64,000 nt of DNA from contig NW_025062478.1 in NCBI RefSeq assembly GCF_000002995.4, forward strand, positions 1,984,001 to 2,048,000, written 5' to 3'. Shown here piece after piece: positions 13,081-27,100 of the stretch. Source of the stretch: Brugia malayi (lineage: Eukaryota > Nematoda > Chromadorea > Rhabditida > Onchocercidae). Numbering within the stretch: position 1 is the first letter of the stretch; each line of letters begins with the position of its first letter. A program made the position numbers and the translations under genes. Below the pieces are notes generated by a model. The model saw only the letters and a list, made by a program, of their open reading frames with translations. It was not told the origin of the DNA and ran no database searches.

Positions 13081-13640
13081 AGGAAGTAGCTTTCCGATCG
13101 TCAATAATTGATGTAATTTACAGGAAATAGTTATATTTATCTTTCTTTAGAGGAAATTACGATTGAGCCGTACCGTTCGTTTACAATGTCAAAAGCTAAG
13201 GAAATTTTTCAGTACTTTAAAAGGTCACTTCAAGACATGAAAATTGAATTTAATTCCGGAATATAATCGAAATTAACTGCAGCAGTTGTAGTAATTTAAC
13301 GAAAACTGTAAAAAAAAAAAAGCTAACGAAAGAATCATTAAGTAAGCTTCGTTTTGTAATAGAAATATTTGTCGTTCGTTTTTACTGAAGCAGAACAAAA
13401 ACGACTTGTCAATGACGTAAGTAACGTGTAGCATTTCATATTATTTGCTTGACGACATTCCGGTAAAATGGCAAATTAGTCCAGTGATAAGAGCAAAACA
13501 TCAAAATGGTATGAAAGTAAAATAATTGTTTAGAGTGACGTAAGTAGCGTGTTACCTGCTATACTTGATAAGCCGAATATGACGTGATGGAAATTTTTAG
13601 AATATTATCGCACGTATAACGTATAATTAACAAAATGAGA
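13081..13640. promoter_or_regulatory. CpG-containing block with CRE-like direct repeats
   Basis: This 560-base block stands out from flanking DNA by its CpGs and lower A/T. It holds two copies of a 20-base word starting TGACGTAAGTA (13413-13432 and 13536-13555, 123 bases apart) and a third TGACGTGA at 13580-13587. TGACGT is the core of CREB/ATF bZIP sites. A short open frame (13186-13266, 26 codons plus stop, open back to about 13147 behind a TTTAG acceptor) could be a decayed or missed exon, but I recognise no family. The block lies about 7 kb upstream of the receptor gene. Confidence 0.35.
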
Positions 13641-16600
13641 AAGAATATGCGAGAATAAATGAAAATAATTTTAAGACAAAAAACAAAACCAACTCAGTTA
13701 GCCAATTAACAATTTTGCGTTTATTTTATTTGAATGTAAAATTGCAATAATTACATTTACATCGCTTAGTAATTTTATCCTTTCGTAATGACACTTTTTT
13801 TTTTTTTTTTTTTAAATGAAATTTTACAGTATTACAAAGTAATATGTTTGAATTTTTTTTTGCGAAAAAAAAAAAAAAGGTTCGAATAATAAAATTGGAA
13901 TGAAAAATTGATTCAAACATAATATATATAATAAGTAAAGTTAAAAGTTTTAAACGAATTCATATGAAACTTTCATTTACGTTCAATTAATTTTTTTTTT
14001 ATTGAATTTTTACATTATTGTAGAAAAGAACAAAAAAAAGAAAAAATAATTAAAAGAAAAAAAAAAACATAATATTGATTCAAAAAAAAAAGCTTTTATT
14101 ATTCCATCAGAAAATATTTTGAATAGAGAAATTGAAGAAATTTGCAGATTTCTTCCATTCTTCCTTCTCACTTTTTTATGTTTGTTTATTTTCATTGAAT
14201 TAATTTAAAAAATTTAATTATACTATGAGGAAATTAAAGTTATTGAAGTACAAAAATACTAACCGTTTTAATATTTAGGAATAGAAGGACACATTTAGGT
14301 AACAATGTTTTTGCTTTTGTCAGTTATTTGAATTTCCATAAAAATTAATAAACAAAAAAAAAAAAAAAAAAAAAGGAAATTAGCTAAGAATAAGAACAAT
14401 AACAGCAGATGACAATATTGGTGACATCATAATATTACCGCTTCTCTTCCTGAGAGCATTAATTAAAATTGAAAAAAAAAAAAAGTTTCTTAAAATCATC
14501 ATTAATTCTTTAGTCGTTATTAGCAAACAAATCATTTACAGATTCATTAAAAAAAAAGTGAAAAAAAAAATTTGGGAAATTGAAATGTTTTTTGAATTAA
14601 TTAAATTGAATAACGATGATTGAGTAAATTTATGAAAAATAATTTCACAGTTATAATCTATCAGTTCATGTAACTCATATTAGATTCAAAATTTATCAAA
14701 AATTTCTAAAAATCAATCAGCAGTATTTTTTTTTTCTTATTTTTTCCATTTTTAAATTTGCTAATAATGCCAAAAAAATTTCCAACAAATGAATTAATTA
14801 ATTTTCTTGTTGATAATTTTACTTTAATTATTTTCATAAAAATTTCACATGTTGTGTAATTTTATATTTTAACAACTATTTTGTTTCATTTAATATAAAA
14901 TTTAGAAATTTTAATAAATTAAAAATTTGAATATTATGCCTATCACTCCGACGAATAACTTTTTAATAGCAAGCAAATTTACGATTATTAGCTTATGCTA
15001 GTAAGAAAAAAAATTTTTGATTACTATAAAATTTTTTGAAATGAAATATAAAAATTTGTATTCGTGAAGAAAATTTCTGATACTATAAGAATAACATAGG
15101 ATAAAATAAAATTAGCAATAAATTTAATTTTGTTTTTGCTTTGATATCTATGATAAATATTTCTAAAATGAAATTTTTTGCACTAATTTTTAATTTTTGA
15201 TATAATTTAATTTTTGTTAACAAAAGAAAAAAGAAAGAAAATAAAGTCACATGTCATTTTGTTTTATTAACGAAAAAAAAAAAAAAAATGAATGAAATTT
15301 CAAATATTTGTATAAAGATTATTAGTACAATGATTTTAAATGTTACGCCAGATGTAATTCAAAATTCAAAAAAAAAAGAAAAAAGTTTTTTTAAACAATA
15401 GCATAAAAACAAAAACAAAGCGATAATCTTAAATAATTTATCTAAACAGCAAAAAAAATATCTATATCTAAATAAAAATAAACAGATTGATTAAATTATT
15501 TAACTTAATTTATACTACTTTAACCTTATCACAATTATTTGGCATATACTTGAACAAAATAACATGTGAATTTCCTTTCTTTTCTTTTTTTTTTTGTTAA
15601 CAAAATTTAAATTATATTAAAAAAAAAATAAAAATTTTGAATTTAGAAAATAAGTCTTTTACACTATGCTTATATTAAAATATCATAGCAAATCTTATCT
15701 AATTCCATTCTGCTTAATTAAAAATATATTTAATTTTTTCTTTCTTTTTTTTTTGTCGTCACTAATAAGATATGTTTAAATATATTTTAACATACAAACC
15801 TTTAATCAAACCTTATTAGTGGAATATTTGTTAAAGGCAAAAATGCTACTTATTCAAAGTGAAAAGAAAAGAGAATATAATATTTCCTTGTTTAAAGATA
15901 TAATTATTTATTTGCAGTTCCTCTCTTTCCTCTCTTTCTTTCCCTCTCTTTCACTCTCTCTCTCTCTCTCTCATTAAATTTATTAATATTTTTAAGACAG
16001 TAAAAGGATATATTTTTGAAATATTCATTGAACTTATTGTGCTAATTATGCAGAGCTTAATACAATCAGACATTATGCTAAAATAAATTTAAAATGTTCA
16101 CAGATAATATTAAAATCGATCTTCTTTGTTGTTTTTTTTTTTTTTTTTATTTTAAAATTAAAGTTATTGATAAATTTACTGATAAAAATTAAACTTACTG
16201 GGTAAAAAGTATTTCTGTTTTAGATTGGCATAAATTTAGTATTCCAATTTTTACCATTGGAATTTATGTTCCTCAATGTTAATCGTTCTTAAATCTTAAA
16301 TTATTAATTTAAATCTTTTCTATTTTCAGCTTTTCTACTTGCTTTTTGCTAATTATTTATGTTGTTAGCTTCATTTTGAAAAGTGAGAAAAAAAAAAGGG
16401 TGCTGGCGGTAGGTTGTTTGAAATTAAATTGCGCTGATAAAATAAGCAAAATACAGAGAAGATTAGTGAGGTTAATGCGACATTTGCGCTTCAGCTTACA
16501 TTCGCTCATATTTTTTCGCTTTTTCAATCCTTAGATAATTTTCATTTCTTTTTTACTCATCCATTGCGTTTATGTACGGTTAAATTTAAAATTTCTATTT

Positions 16601-17278
16601 GAAAATCGAGCAAACACCTAGAAATTGACATTATAAAATATAAGAATTATTGAGAGAGAGAGAGGGAGAGAGAAATGTACTGAATTAAATGTTTCTTTTA
16701 CGAAAAAAATCATAAAATTTGAACAATGTTTAATGTCTTTATTGTACTAATAAAAATATGAAAGTATTTTAAGTGAAAGTAAATAATTAAAAATGCTTTA
16801 AATAAGCTAAAGGAGTAAATAAGAACGCGAATTATGCCTAAAAGTCCAGAATATATTTCCATTTAGACAAGCTGATAATTTTTCAGAATGTTGACCTGAA
16901 TTGTTAATTTTTTTTGTTGAATAATCTGGTCTGATAATTAGTAAATTGAAAGAAGATTATTGACTAGCACATCAGCAAGATTAATTAATTCAATAATAAA
17001 AGCTATACTTGATGAAGAGCTTGTCAACAAATTTAAATTTTAATTCCATAAATCGATAGCTTTAGCTAATTTATTTAAAAATTTAAAGCAAAAGTAAAAT
17101 TTATTGAGGCAATGCTGTCATAATTAGCTGATAAACTGAATTTTTATTAATAATAGATCAATATGATATATGCTGCAGTATAGAATTTCTTTCTTTTTTT
17201 TTTTTTTTGAAAATAAAATTCAAATAAATTTGTACTTCAAAAAGAAAAATATCTGCAAACCAATAAACAACTCTTTTT

Positions 17279-17309
<31 letters not shown>

Positions 17310-19898
17310 TTCTGTTTAAATATAATTCATTTTTTCATGAGCCGAAAGCAAAATGAAAAAAGAAAAAATTCTCTGAAATGACATAAAATATGAAAAAGTG
17401 AAAAATTTTTGCCTTAAAATTTGTAAATGAAATGTGCACATCAATTTGTAAAATATGAACATTTATCTCTTGCAGAGGTCAAATTGCAAAGGTCAAATCT
17501 TTAGTTTTATTCAATTTTCGATCAAAAAAAAAAAAAAAAATGAAAAGTTAATTTCTATTAATCAAACTATAACTCATATCATACCTTACTTTTAAAAGTT
17601 TATCATTTTTTATAAAAAAAAAACTCATTCATATTTATCTTTAAAGTTTTATTTTAAGCTTTAACAAATTTGATAAAAAACATTTTATAAAAAAACAAAA
17701 GTACTTTTGGGTAGCAAACAGGTGATTTAATAGCTGAAATTTTTAAAAAATTTCATTATTTGCATTTAAACTTTTAGCAAAATTTAATGTGAAAATTTAG
17801 TTTAGCAAATTTATTCTGCCCATTCAAATGAAGCAATTATTTATAGCAATAATTGTAAAAAGTTAAATTGAAAAAGATTGAATTGAAAAAGGGTCAACAA
17901 GAGTTTCTCTTGAATAGAATCACATAAAAGGATAATTTAATAGAAATTAATAACAGATTAAAGACATATAAAAATGCTGCAGCAAAATCAAAATCAAAAT
18001 TAAAATTATTATCAACGATCATAATAAACCACAATTTGATTGATTGATTGATTGATTTTTTTTTCAATTATAATTAAATTAATCAAAGCTAAGTGAAAAA
18101 AATGATTAATGAGAAATATCAAAAAGATTATGCTAATGAGAGAATTAAATAGGAAACTATAATTGAACTTTATTGAAATTAAATATTTGAGGAAATCATA
18201 AATGGAAAAAAAAAATAGTTGAAAAAAATGTAAACAATTTTGAAGCAAATGAATATAAAATTTTGGAGCAAAAAAAAAATTTTTTTTTTTTTTGCATATT
18301 TGCTTAAATTAAATAAGAAAATGCTTATTGTGTGTATTAACATTGGAATATATTTGATGAATCGGATTTTGCTGGCAAAAATTTTCGTTTTTTTTCTTTT
18401 TTTTTCATTTGAATTCTTTCTTCTACAACTTCCTTTGCATTTCTAAATTGTAAGTTGTAATTTGCAAATTCTAAACTTACTTTGCATATTCCATATGTGA
18501 TTAATTGATTTTATTAAATTGAAAGTTTATTTATTTGAATTTTGCTTTCATTGTTTTAAAATTAAAATTACAAGAAAATTATTCGACTAATATTTTAAAG
18601 TTAAAATTATTTTTTCATTTTTTGGCATTCTTAATGATCGATTAGTGCGAGAACTTAAAAAAATGCTATAAGTCTAATTTAGAGATAATTTTTTTGCAAT
18701 AATTTTAATCGATTGGATAATTTAACCCAAATTTTGAATTATGATGCTATAACAGTTTCCTTCGAATCTATTCAAAAAAAAAAAAAAAAAAAATTTTTTT
18801 TCTGAAATGCTAAATTAAGAAATTTGAAGCAATAAATAGTCTTTTCTGAAATGAATGAGAAATCTTTCTTTTCTTCAAATATATCAATTCGTGTAAAGGA
18901 GTAAAATCAAAATTACAAAAATTTTGAAAAGAATTTTCAAAGACATTTTTAAAAAAATAGAAATTTTAAAAATTTTAGTCTCAAAATTATAGTTGTTGAA
19001 TTTCTCAAAAGTGTTCACATGTTGAAGCTACAAAACTACTTTTCTAAATAAGATCAAGTCTTCAATGCAAAATTGCAATTGTCACAATTGCGCTCGAAAG
19101 AAGCAAGTTAGACTGAAGTTCATTCATTTGCATTAAATTATGTTATAATCTTTAATTTGTATAAAATTGCCACTTCTGCAAGTGTAAACAAATTACTATC
19201 TCATTTCCTATTTTCCTTAATTTTTTTTTTTTTTTTTTTTTTTGATTAATTTTAACTTTTATATGAAATAAAGAAAATTTTAAATTCGAATAATTTGCAT
19301 ATTTTTCATCTTTTTGCTGTTACATTCAATTGTAAAAACTTAGCTATGTTATTTTTATTTTGATTTTAGATTTTTTATTGAAAGTAAATATTATTATGTT
19401 GCAAAAGAATAATTAAATTTTCTATGGCTTCTGTATTGGATAAAAAAATAATAATAATATGGAAATTATAATTTAAAAAATTTTAACTTACAAATACACA
19501 CTGAATGTTGTTGCAATTGTAGTAAGAAAGAGTTTCAGATTGATGTAAAATATTATCAAACATACTGTAAAATGAATTGCAATAATAATAAAAGTATTTT
19601 GTTAAATAAAAAAAAAAACATTCAAAAAAATTTGAAAAAAAAAATTTGTTGATGTATAAGCATTTTTTATTTCATTTAATAAGTTTAAATGAAATAAACA
19701 TAACAATTAATCTTTAACTTAATATTCTAAAACATTAAAATTATTCCTTTGCATTTCCGTCTTCAAAAAAAAAAAAAACAAGAAAGGTTAAATGAAAAAA
19801 TAGAGGGAGAGAGAAAGAGAGAGAGAGAGAATGGAAGGAAAGAGAAATTGAATTTTATTATGTTAGTGAAATGATTGAAAAAAAAAAAAAAAAAAACG

Positions 19899-20035
19899 AT
19901 AATTATGAGCATAAATCATTAGTAATTGCTGGTGTTGTACTTGTCGAACGATCAATTGGTTGTCCATCAGCGCTTCGATCACATAACATCTGCGCATTTC
20001 AACTGATTCATTTCTTTTTTTTTTTTTTTTTGAAG
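19899..20035. other. GC-richer patch open on both strands
   Basis: About 135 bases with several CpGs between long A and T runs. Plus-strand and minus-strand frames are both open for roughly 45 codons, and neither resembles a family I know or has good flanking splice sites. It lies about 1.1 kb beyond the stop of the DM-domain gene. It may be a conserved non-coding element or a stray exon. Confidence 0.2.
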
Positions 20036-20891
20036 ATATCATCGTATATATGCATGTAAAGATAGAACATTTAAATCTGAAGTTAGTCCTAATTAATTTT
20101 TTGCTAATTATTAGAAAATATTTCAAGAATTAATTTTATAATATTTAATTTATTCATTGATTTATTTGCATATTTATATTTATTTCTTTTCTTTCTTTTT
20201 TCGATTCATCAGAAAAATTTTTCATTTACTAAAACATTGACATGTGACATTATATGTGACAAAAGCAAAATAATTTGTGGTATCTTAAACTAGCCAATCG
20301 AAATAGCATCAACTTTTTGGTAATTATGAATCTTTTTTGCTTTTTATTTTTCATCTATTTTCGTACCAATTAGGCGCAAAATGTAACCGATCAAATTGCA
20401 CTTATCTACTACTTTGATAGCTTTTTCTTGTTATATTTATTTATCCAAGTTATTCATTTTATTATTTTTAATCAGTTAAAGTTTAATTGAGATTCGAAAA
20501 TTTTCATAATAAATTTTATGCTTTTTTAACACAACTGAACTCTTACTTACTTTACCTTCATAAAATTTTATAAACAAGTGAAATATTTCAGTAAAGTAAC
20601 TTTACTAATCGATTGTATTTAGCAAAAAGAAATAAAATAAACAACATGAAACTTTAAATTAAGTAATTTTCTTTTATTTGAAAAAGTTTCAACTAACCTT
20701 TTATCCGTTCAATTTCTAATTTCATTTGTATCCAAAGATTTTGAAAATGAAAAAAAAAAAAAAAAAAAATTCATCTTTACACAACGATAAGGGTATTTAT
20801 TTATTTATGAAATACAAATATTATTGAATGATTAGCATTATTGATTGATTTTTTATTTTTTGATCCTATTTTTTGATGCTCAAATCTATTA

Positions 20892-20956
20892 CACATACAT
20901 ACAAACATACACACACATGCATAAACATACATATACACGCATACATACATACATAA
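20892..20956. repeat. CATA-type microsatellite
   Basis: Imperfect ACATAC/CATA repeats, with a central ACACACA segment. It is about 180 bases beyond the stop codon of the minus-strand DM-domain gene, so probably in or near its 3' UTR. Confidence 0.75.
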
Positions 20957-21134
20957 TATTATTAATTACATTTCTTTTTTTTTAATTATTAATTACAATA
21001 TTTTTTAATTATTCTCTATTACTAATTACAATATTTGAAAGAATTGAATCATTCGATTTAAAGATTAAAAAAGAAAAAAAAAAATCGAATCGTTTAAATT
21101 TTTCACTTTCTTAACAAAGCAAAATTAAATGTTA

Positions 21135-24100
21135 TCAACCGGATTGGGCTAACTGTTCCACGGAATGAAATATTGACCGGAATCTACTTCGTTGTGCAAT
21201 ATTACTGATTGCATTTTCAAGAATTCTTGCTTTCCTTCCTGCTTCATCCATACGTTTAGCTGTCCTTTTCAGAGCTTTTTTTGTTATTGTTGCTGGTAAT
21301 GCAACACAAAATGCGCCGCTAGTTGAACTAAAAATAAAAAAAAAAAAAAATTTTTGCTCCTATAATTATTAATTTTCTTTTTTTGATTTTTAAATTTACA
21401 TTCATTTTTCAAATTAATTTTTATTAATTTAGCATAAAATGAATTAATTTATAAACATGTATAAATGCGCTCTTTTCATTAATTTCCTTTTTTTTTTTTA
21501 ATAAAAAACAAATAATTAATATTTAGAAATTATTAGGAAAAATCCATCTTCTCTTTTTTTTTTCTTCTTTTCATTTATTTCACATTTTGAATTCTATTTA
21601 GTAAGCAATTAAAAAATCATAACTTACTTACTTGTTTTTGATCGGCAATGAGCGCAAGGGAGTAACTGATTGATGTGATGAAGCGGCTTTTCTTAAAGCT
21701 GTCAATGCTGTAACTAAAATATTGGACCATTTCAGAATTATTGAATTTCAAAATTATGAATGTTTCATTGATTAATATATTTGTACAATTTCGTTTTCGT
21801 TCTCTTTTTTTCGTTTTTTTTTCGTTTTTTTTTTTTTGAACTTTTTTGTTATTTTTGTTATAATTTTAAGAATTACTTAAATGTGACATTACTTTTCTCA
21901 ATCACAAGAAATGTCGTTAAACAATTAGCAAACAAAATGATAACAATTTCAAATAAATGATAAATATTTGAAAAATTAGCATTTTTGATTTCTATTTTGA
22001 ATTTTCCAACTAAAATTCAGTGCTTAATTTGTTAGAATCTTGAAAGATACACTAATGATTTTAAACGTTACAAAAGAGAAATGAGAGAAAACTGATATGA
22101 ATTTTGAGTAAAGTCATTTTCAATTTCAAAGAAAAAATTTTCATAAAAACCAAAGTTCATTGTTAAAAAAAGAATTTAAAATCATTTAGGATAAATTATT
22201 AAATTTTGAAGTTTTGATGAAAATAGCAGCTGTTAAGCATCATCAGAACATTATGGAAAGCAATTTAAAAGCTTCAAATAAATCAAAACCACAATTACAT
22301 TTTAATTAACTAAGTTTAAAAATTGTTAAAGAAGATCGACAATCAAGATTTTAACTATTATTATAAGCAATATGTCAAATGTATTGCACATAGATTTTTT
22401 TTTTCAATTTCAAAGAAATAATTTTAATTTGTTAACAAAAATAAAAACAATTTGGAAACAATTTTTTGTAGATTATTTATAACAAAATATGTATTTAGAA
22501 AAAAATGGAAAAAAAAAGACCTTCTAAAGTTTGTAGCATATGATTATTCTTTTTTTTTAAATTTTTTTCTTCAATAGATTGCACTTTTTTTTTAAAAAAA
22601 AAAAAAAGAAACCAATTTGTCAATTGTTAAAAATTTCAATAAATTTTCTATTAAAAAAAAAGCTAACAGCAATATCTTCTTTTCTAAACACCTGTATATA
22701 TATTACACCTGTGCATATATATGTATATTTATAGTTGTTTGTGAAATATTTTTACCACTTTCTTTTTTTTCTGCATTATTTTAATTTCATAAATAAATAG
22801 TAAGGTGATACTTAAATTTGAAAAATTCATAACAATCAATAATAAAATTTGTTTTTTTGTCTTTTTTTTGAAAATACTATTTGCGCTACTATAATAACTA
22901 ATATTGTTTTTGTTTTTTAAACTTTTATTTTCTTTTTTAAATATGCAATATTAGAAAAACTTTTTGCTACGTTTATGAGAAATTTGTAAATTTCCCTTTT
23001 TTTTTTTCTCTCTTTTTGATGATACTAAAGATAAAATAGGGAAAATATTTGCCTTATAAATGATGAAAAGATTTGCAAAAATGTAAGAAATGAGTTAAAA
23101 TGAAATATTGAAGTAGAATTTCAAGTTTATAATAGTATATCAAAAAGTTATTTATACAAAATATTATTTAAAAAATTTTGTTAGTTGGTGCAAATTTAAT
23201 TTTAACTTATTTAGTCATATATGATAGGAAATAAGTTATTCTTTGATGAGATTAGCTATATTCTAGTCAATTTGTTATACTTAGTTAAGCCATTCTCAAA
23301 CTACATAAGTAAAGTAAGATTAAAAAAAAAACAATATAAGATGAAGCAAAATATGAATTAAATCAATTTAATTACTTTAATTACTTACTTTATTGTTTTA
23401 AGTTTTAGATTAAAAAAGAAAATAACTGTTTCCATATTTTTTTTCTGTCAATTTTTTCTATCTACTTTCCTTATCTATTTTTTCTATCTATTTATTTTTT
23501 CAATCTTTTTTTTTTGAAAAATTGTTTTCCAGCCAGAAAAGAAAAAATATTTCGTTTGCAAAAATTATTTCAAAAAAGATTGGAACATTTAAAATGTTAG
23601 CCGTTGTCCGCTATTCATCTATGACTCACTGTTCTATAGCTATGATGTAATGATGAATTGATAGAATGATAAATAAATAAATAAAAATTAAATAAAATAT
23701 TCTGCGACAAGTAGCAACTAAATAGTAATTGTCCAGAAATTAGCTTAAAAATTTTATTTCTAAAATAGTTCTTCTAAAAATCAATAAAACATTTGAAGTC
23801 TTACTAATTGAGTTAAAATTGATCAATTAGATCAATTTTTGCTAAATTATTTGCAAGTATAAAAATCATTTAAAAAAAAAATTTCCCGTGGTTTGTAAAA
23901 TTTAAATTCTATTTGAAACTTTTCTTCAGTCACATAAGATCAAACAAATTTTTTGGTAGGAATTTGCAATCTGTGACATAAACCTTGGAAATACGTTCAA
24001 TGATAAATTTAAAGCTTGAAAAAAAAAATTAAACTGATTTTTTAGAATTTTCCAAAAATTTTCAAGCTTTTTTTTCTATTTAAAATTTTGACATAATACA

Positions 24101-27100
24101 CAAACCAATTGTTTCAGATTTAATTTTGATGAAATTGTTTTTTTTTTTTTTTTTTTTTAAAAAAGCTCATCATAAGTTAAAGTCATTAAAAGGTTAAGGA
24201 AAAAAAAAATTGAGGAAGAAAAAGTTGTTTGTTTTCTCATTTACAATGATCATATAAAAACATATGGTTTAAATTTTTCAAACAATTAAAAAAAAAATTT
24301 TTTTTTTTGTTAAAATTTTACGATGAAAAAAATTCGTTTTTTTTTTTTTTCATTTTTGCTATTCGAAATAATCATTTTGACATGAAAATTACATAAAAAT
24401 CACTTTTTCTTTTCATTTTTTTTTTCCTTCAATAAAATTGGTGTGCAAAACAATTACATTTGATATGAGAAAAAATAAAATTAAAAAAACTTTTCCGTAA
24501 ATGCCACACACATCGTTTCAGTAATACTATAAAGTCTAAACAGTAAATTTTCAAATTTTTGAAAAAAAAAAAAAAAAAAGATGAAAATAAATTGAAAAAT
24601 GCTTATTAGATAGCTTGCAAAATATAGCTTCATAAACAATAAAACAATTATTTTAGTATGAGAAAAGAGAGGGAGGAAGAAAAAAAAAAAAAAGGAGAAC
24701 AAATGAAAAATTAGGAACAAACAAAAAGAAAAGATATATACGAGTGCTAGAAAGAAGCAAATTTTTGTGGTTAAAAAAAAAATATATAAAAAAAATATTT
24801 GCAAAAGAAAAATGCCGACAAATTGGTTTGGAATCTTTTCTAGGATAAAAAAAAAAAATAGAAGTAGAAAAGTAACTGTTTGAAGATGAGAGAAGAATGA
24901 AAGAAGTGTGTAAGAACTTTCTCTTTACATTTTCAATTTTTGACAAATTATAATAGATTGAAGCTATGAACATCATCGTTTATTATTGCATCATTTTGAA
25001 ACATTTTCAATTTATAAATCATTCTACTCTAAAATTTTAGGTGAATTTTTTGTTGTTTTTCTTTTTTTTTTAATTTTTGAAATATTCATTCTTTTACTTT
25101 TCTTATCCTTTCTATTTCTATCATTCGTTTTCTTTTTTCTAACTGCTCATAAAAAAAAAAAGACTTCATAAAATGTTAAAATAAATTAAAAAAATTTTAA
25201 CAATCACAAAAAAAAAAATGAACTATAAACAATTATATAAATATTATTAATATATAGATAATAAAAGGCTATTTGGATTAGATAATTAATATAGCATTAA
25301 TTTTCCATTTATCCTTTTTCATTAAAAAGTGACGAACAAACATTTTAATATAATAATAATATTTGAGAATTTAAAAAAAAAAAAAAAGAAAAACTAAAAT
25401 TATTTCTTCAAGAAACACTTAAGCATTATTAATCTTACTTATATACATAATTAAATTATCATAAATGTTCTAGTAAAAAAGAGCCAAATAAATGAATGAA
25501 ATAATTGGACAAATAAAATAGAAGCATTTAAATGGATAAATTTGACCATTATTGATGAATCAATAATGGTCAAATTCTTATGCTCAAATATTACTATTGC
25601 AAATGAATGATAATGGTGATATGATAATAAATATTATTAATAATATGATAACAAATAGCAACAATTACTTACCGTAATCATCATCCTTAGAATTTGTAGC
25701 ATCCATATTTTTACTTTTTAAGATCGTTGAATGTGCATCGCATAGATCTATCTTATCGTTCATTAATTCTGCAGAAATTTGCAAATTTGTTGATCCATTC
25801 TTTAACTGACGTTCAATTTGATCCAATGCACGTCGTTTTGTATTTAAAGCACATAAATTGCATCTGCAAAAAAATATTACTAATAAAAAATTAATCAAAT
25901 TTATTCATTGAAATTTGACATTTAATTCGTACAAAAAATACGCCATTATTAATTTGATAAAGTTATCATTTATCAAAATTTCAAGATAACATTATTTGAT
26001 ACTAGCATGATTATCTCGGAAATTAGTAAGATAAGCACGGATTGATGAAACAAAAAGTTATTTTAGGTAAATGATAATTGTTCACAATGTGAAAGCTTAA
26101 ACTAGAATTTTGCTTTACAGTGTAATCACATAATTATAAGATTAAATTTATTCAGAAATTCGTTTTTTTTTTTTTTTTATTTTTCTTACTTTTTTTTCAA
26201 AATTTGCTTCAAAAATTTACTAAATGGAAGAGGAAGTTTTATTTAATTAGTCTCCAGAATTTGAAAAAACAAAAAAAAAAAAAAAAAAGGAAAAAACCAT
26301 TGAAAATTTGCCATAACATTTGATTAATCATCATTGGTCGGACGACGATAATAATAGAGAAATTCTATTCTCGTCGTCGTCAATCAGTCTGTAAACTAAG
26401 AGAAATAGCAAAAAGAGGGAATAGAGGTGAAAGTGGAGAATTGAGAGGTAAAAATGAAAAAAAAAAGCTAAACGGATAGTACATGCTATTTTAATGTAAA
26501 AATCAAATAATTCTCGTGAGTGTCATTAAAAAAAAAAAAGAAGAAAAGTGGTTTGAGTGAATTATGCTAAGGAGGTAGAAAAGGATGAAAAGAAGAGAAG
26601 GGAATATACCCGAGATTTCCTTTCCTTGTTTAGATGTTAGTTTTGAAGAGTAAATATCAAATCTATCCTTTTCTATTTTAATTTGTATAAATTAGTTTTT
26701 GAAATATACAAGCAATTTTATTTGACCAATCATTGCTTTTGTTTCCAAAACTTTTTTTTTTTGTTTGATTAAGCTTAATTTTATTTGCACTTTCATTCAT
26801 AAATAAGCCAATCAAATCTTTCTTTCAAAGAAAAAAAAAAGAAAGGAGAGAGAGAGAGAGAGAGAGAAACAAAGAACGAATAAACAACTATGGCTTTATT
26901 TTTCTTCCTAATTAAGGATATATGACAAAAAATAGAAAATATAAAAATATAAATTATAAAAATTTAAAAATATAAAATAGCATACAAATTATTAGCTAAC
27001 AAATTGATTAAATTTTGCAATCATTTTTCAATCTTGATCACATCTCAATAATTATACTACAATAGAGGAAAGCTAACGAAAAACGACAAATGAATTAAGT

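Larger units (their letters stand above)
13641..21134. other. Gene-poor AT-rich intergenic DNA
   Basis: Between the block at 13.1-13.6 kb and the 3' end of the DM-domain gene. It has homopolymers, CT/GA microsatellites and a short TTGA repeat near 18038-18058. Slightly GC-richer patches at 16345-16510 and 19899-20035 are open in more than one frame, but no family is recognisable. Confidence 0.55.

Noticed and set aside
24481..24976. Overlapping minus-strand ORFs of 107 codons
   Set aside because: Composed almost wholly of F, I, L, S and Y from T-rich sequence, with no splice sites, motifs or conserved-looking segment.
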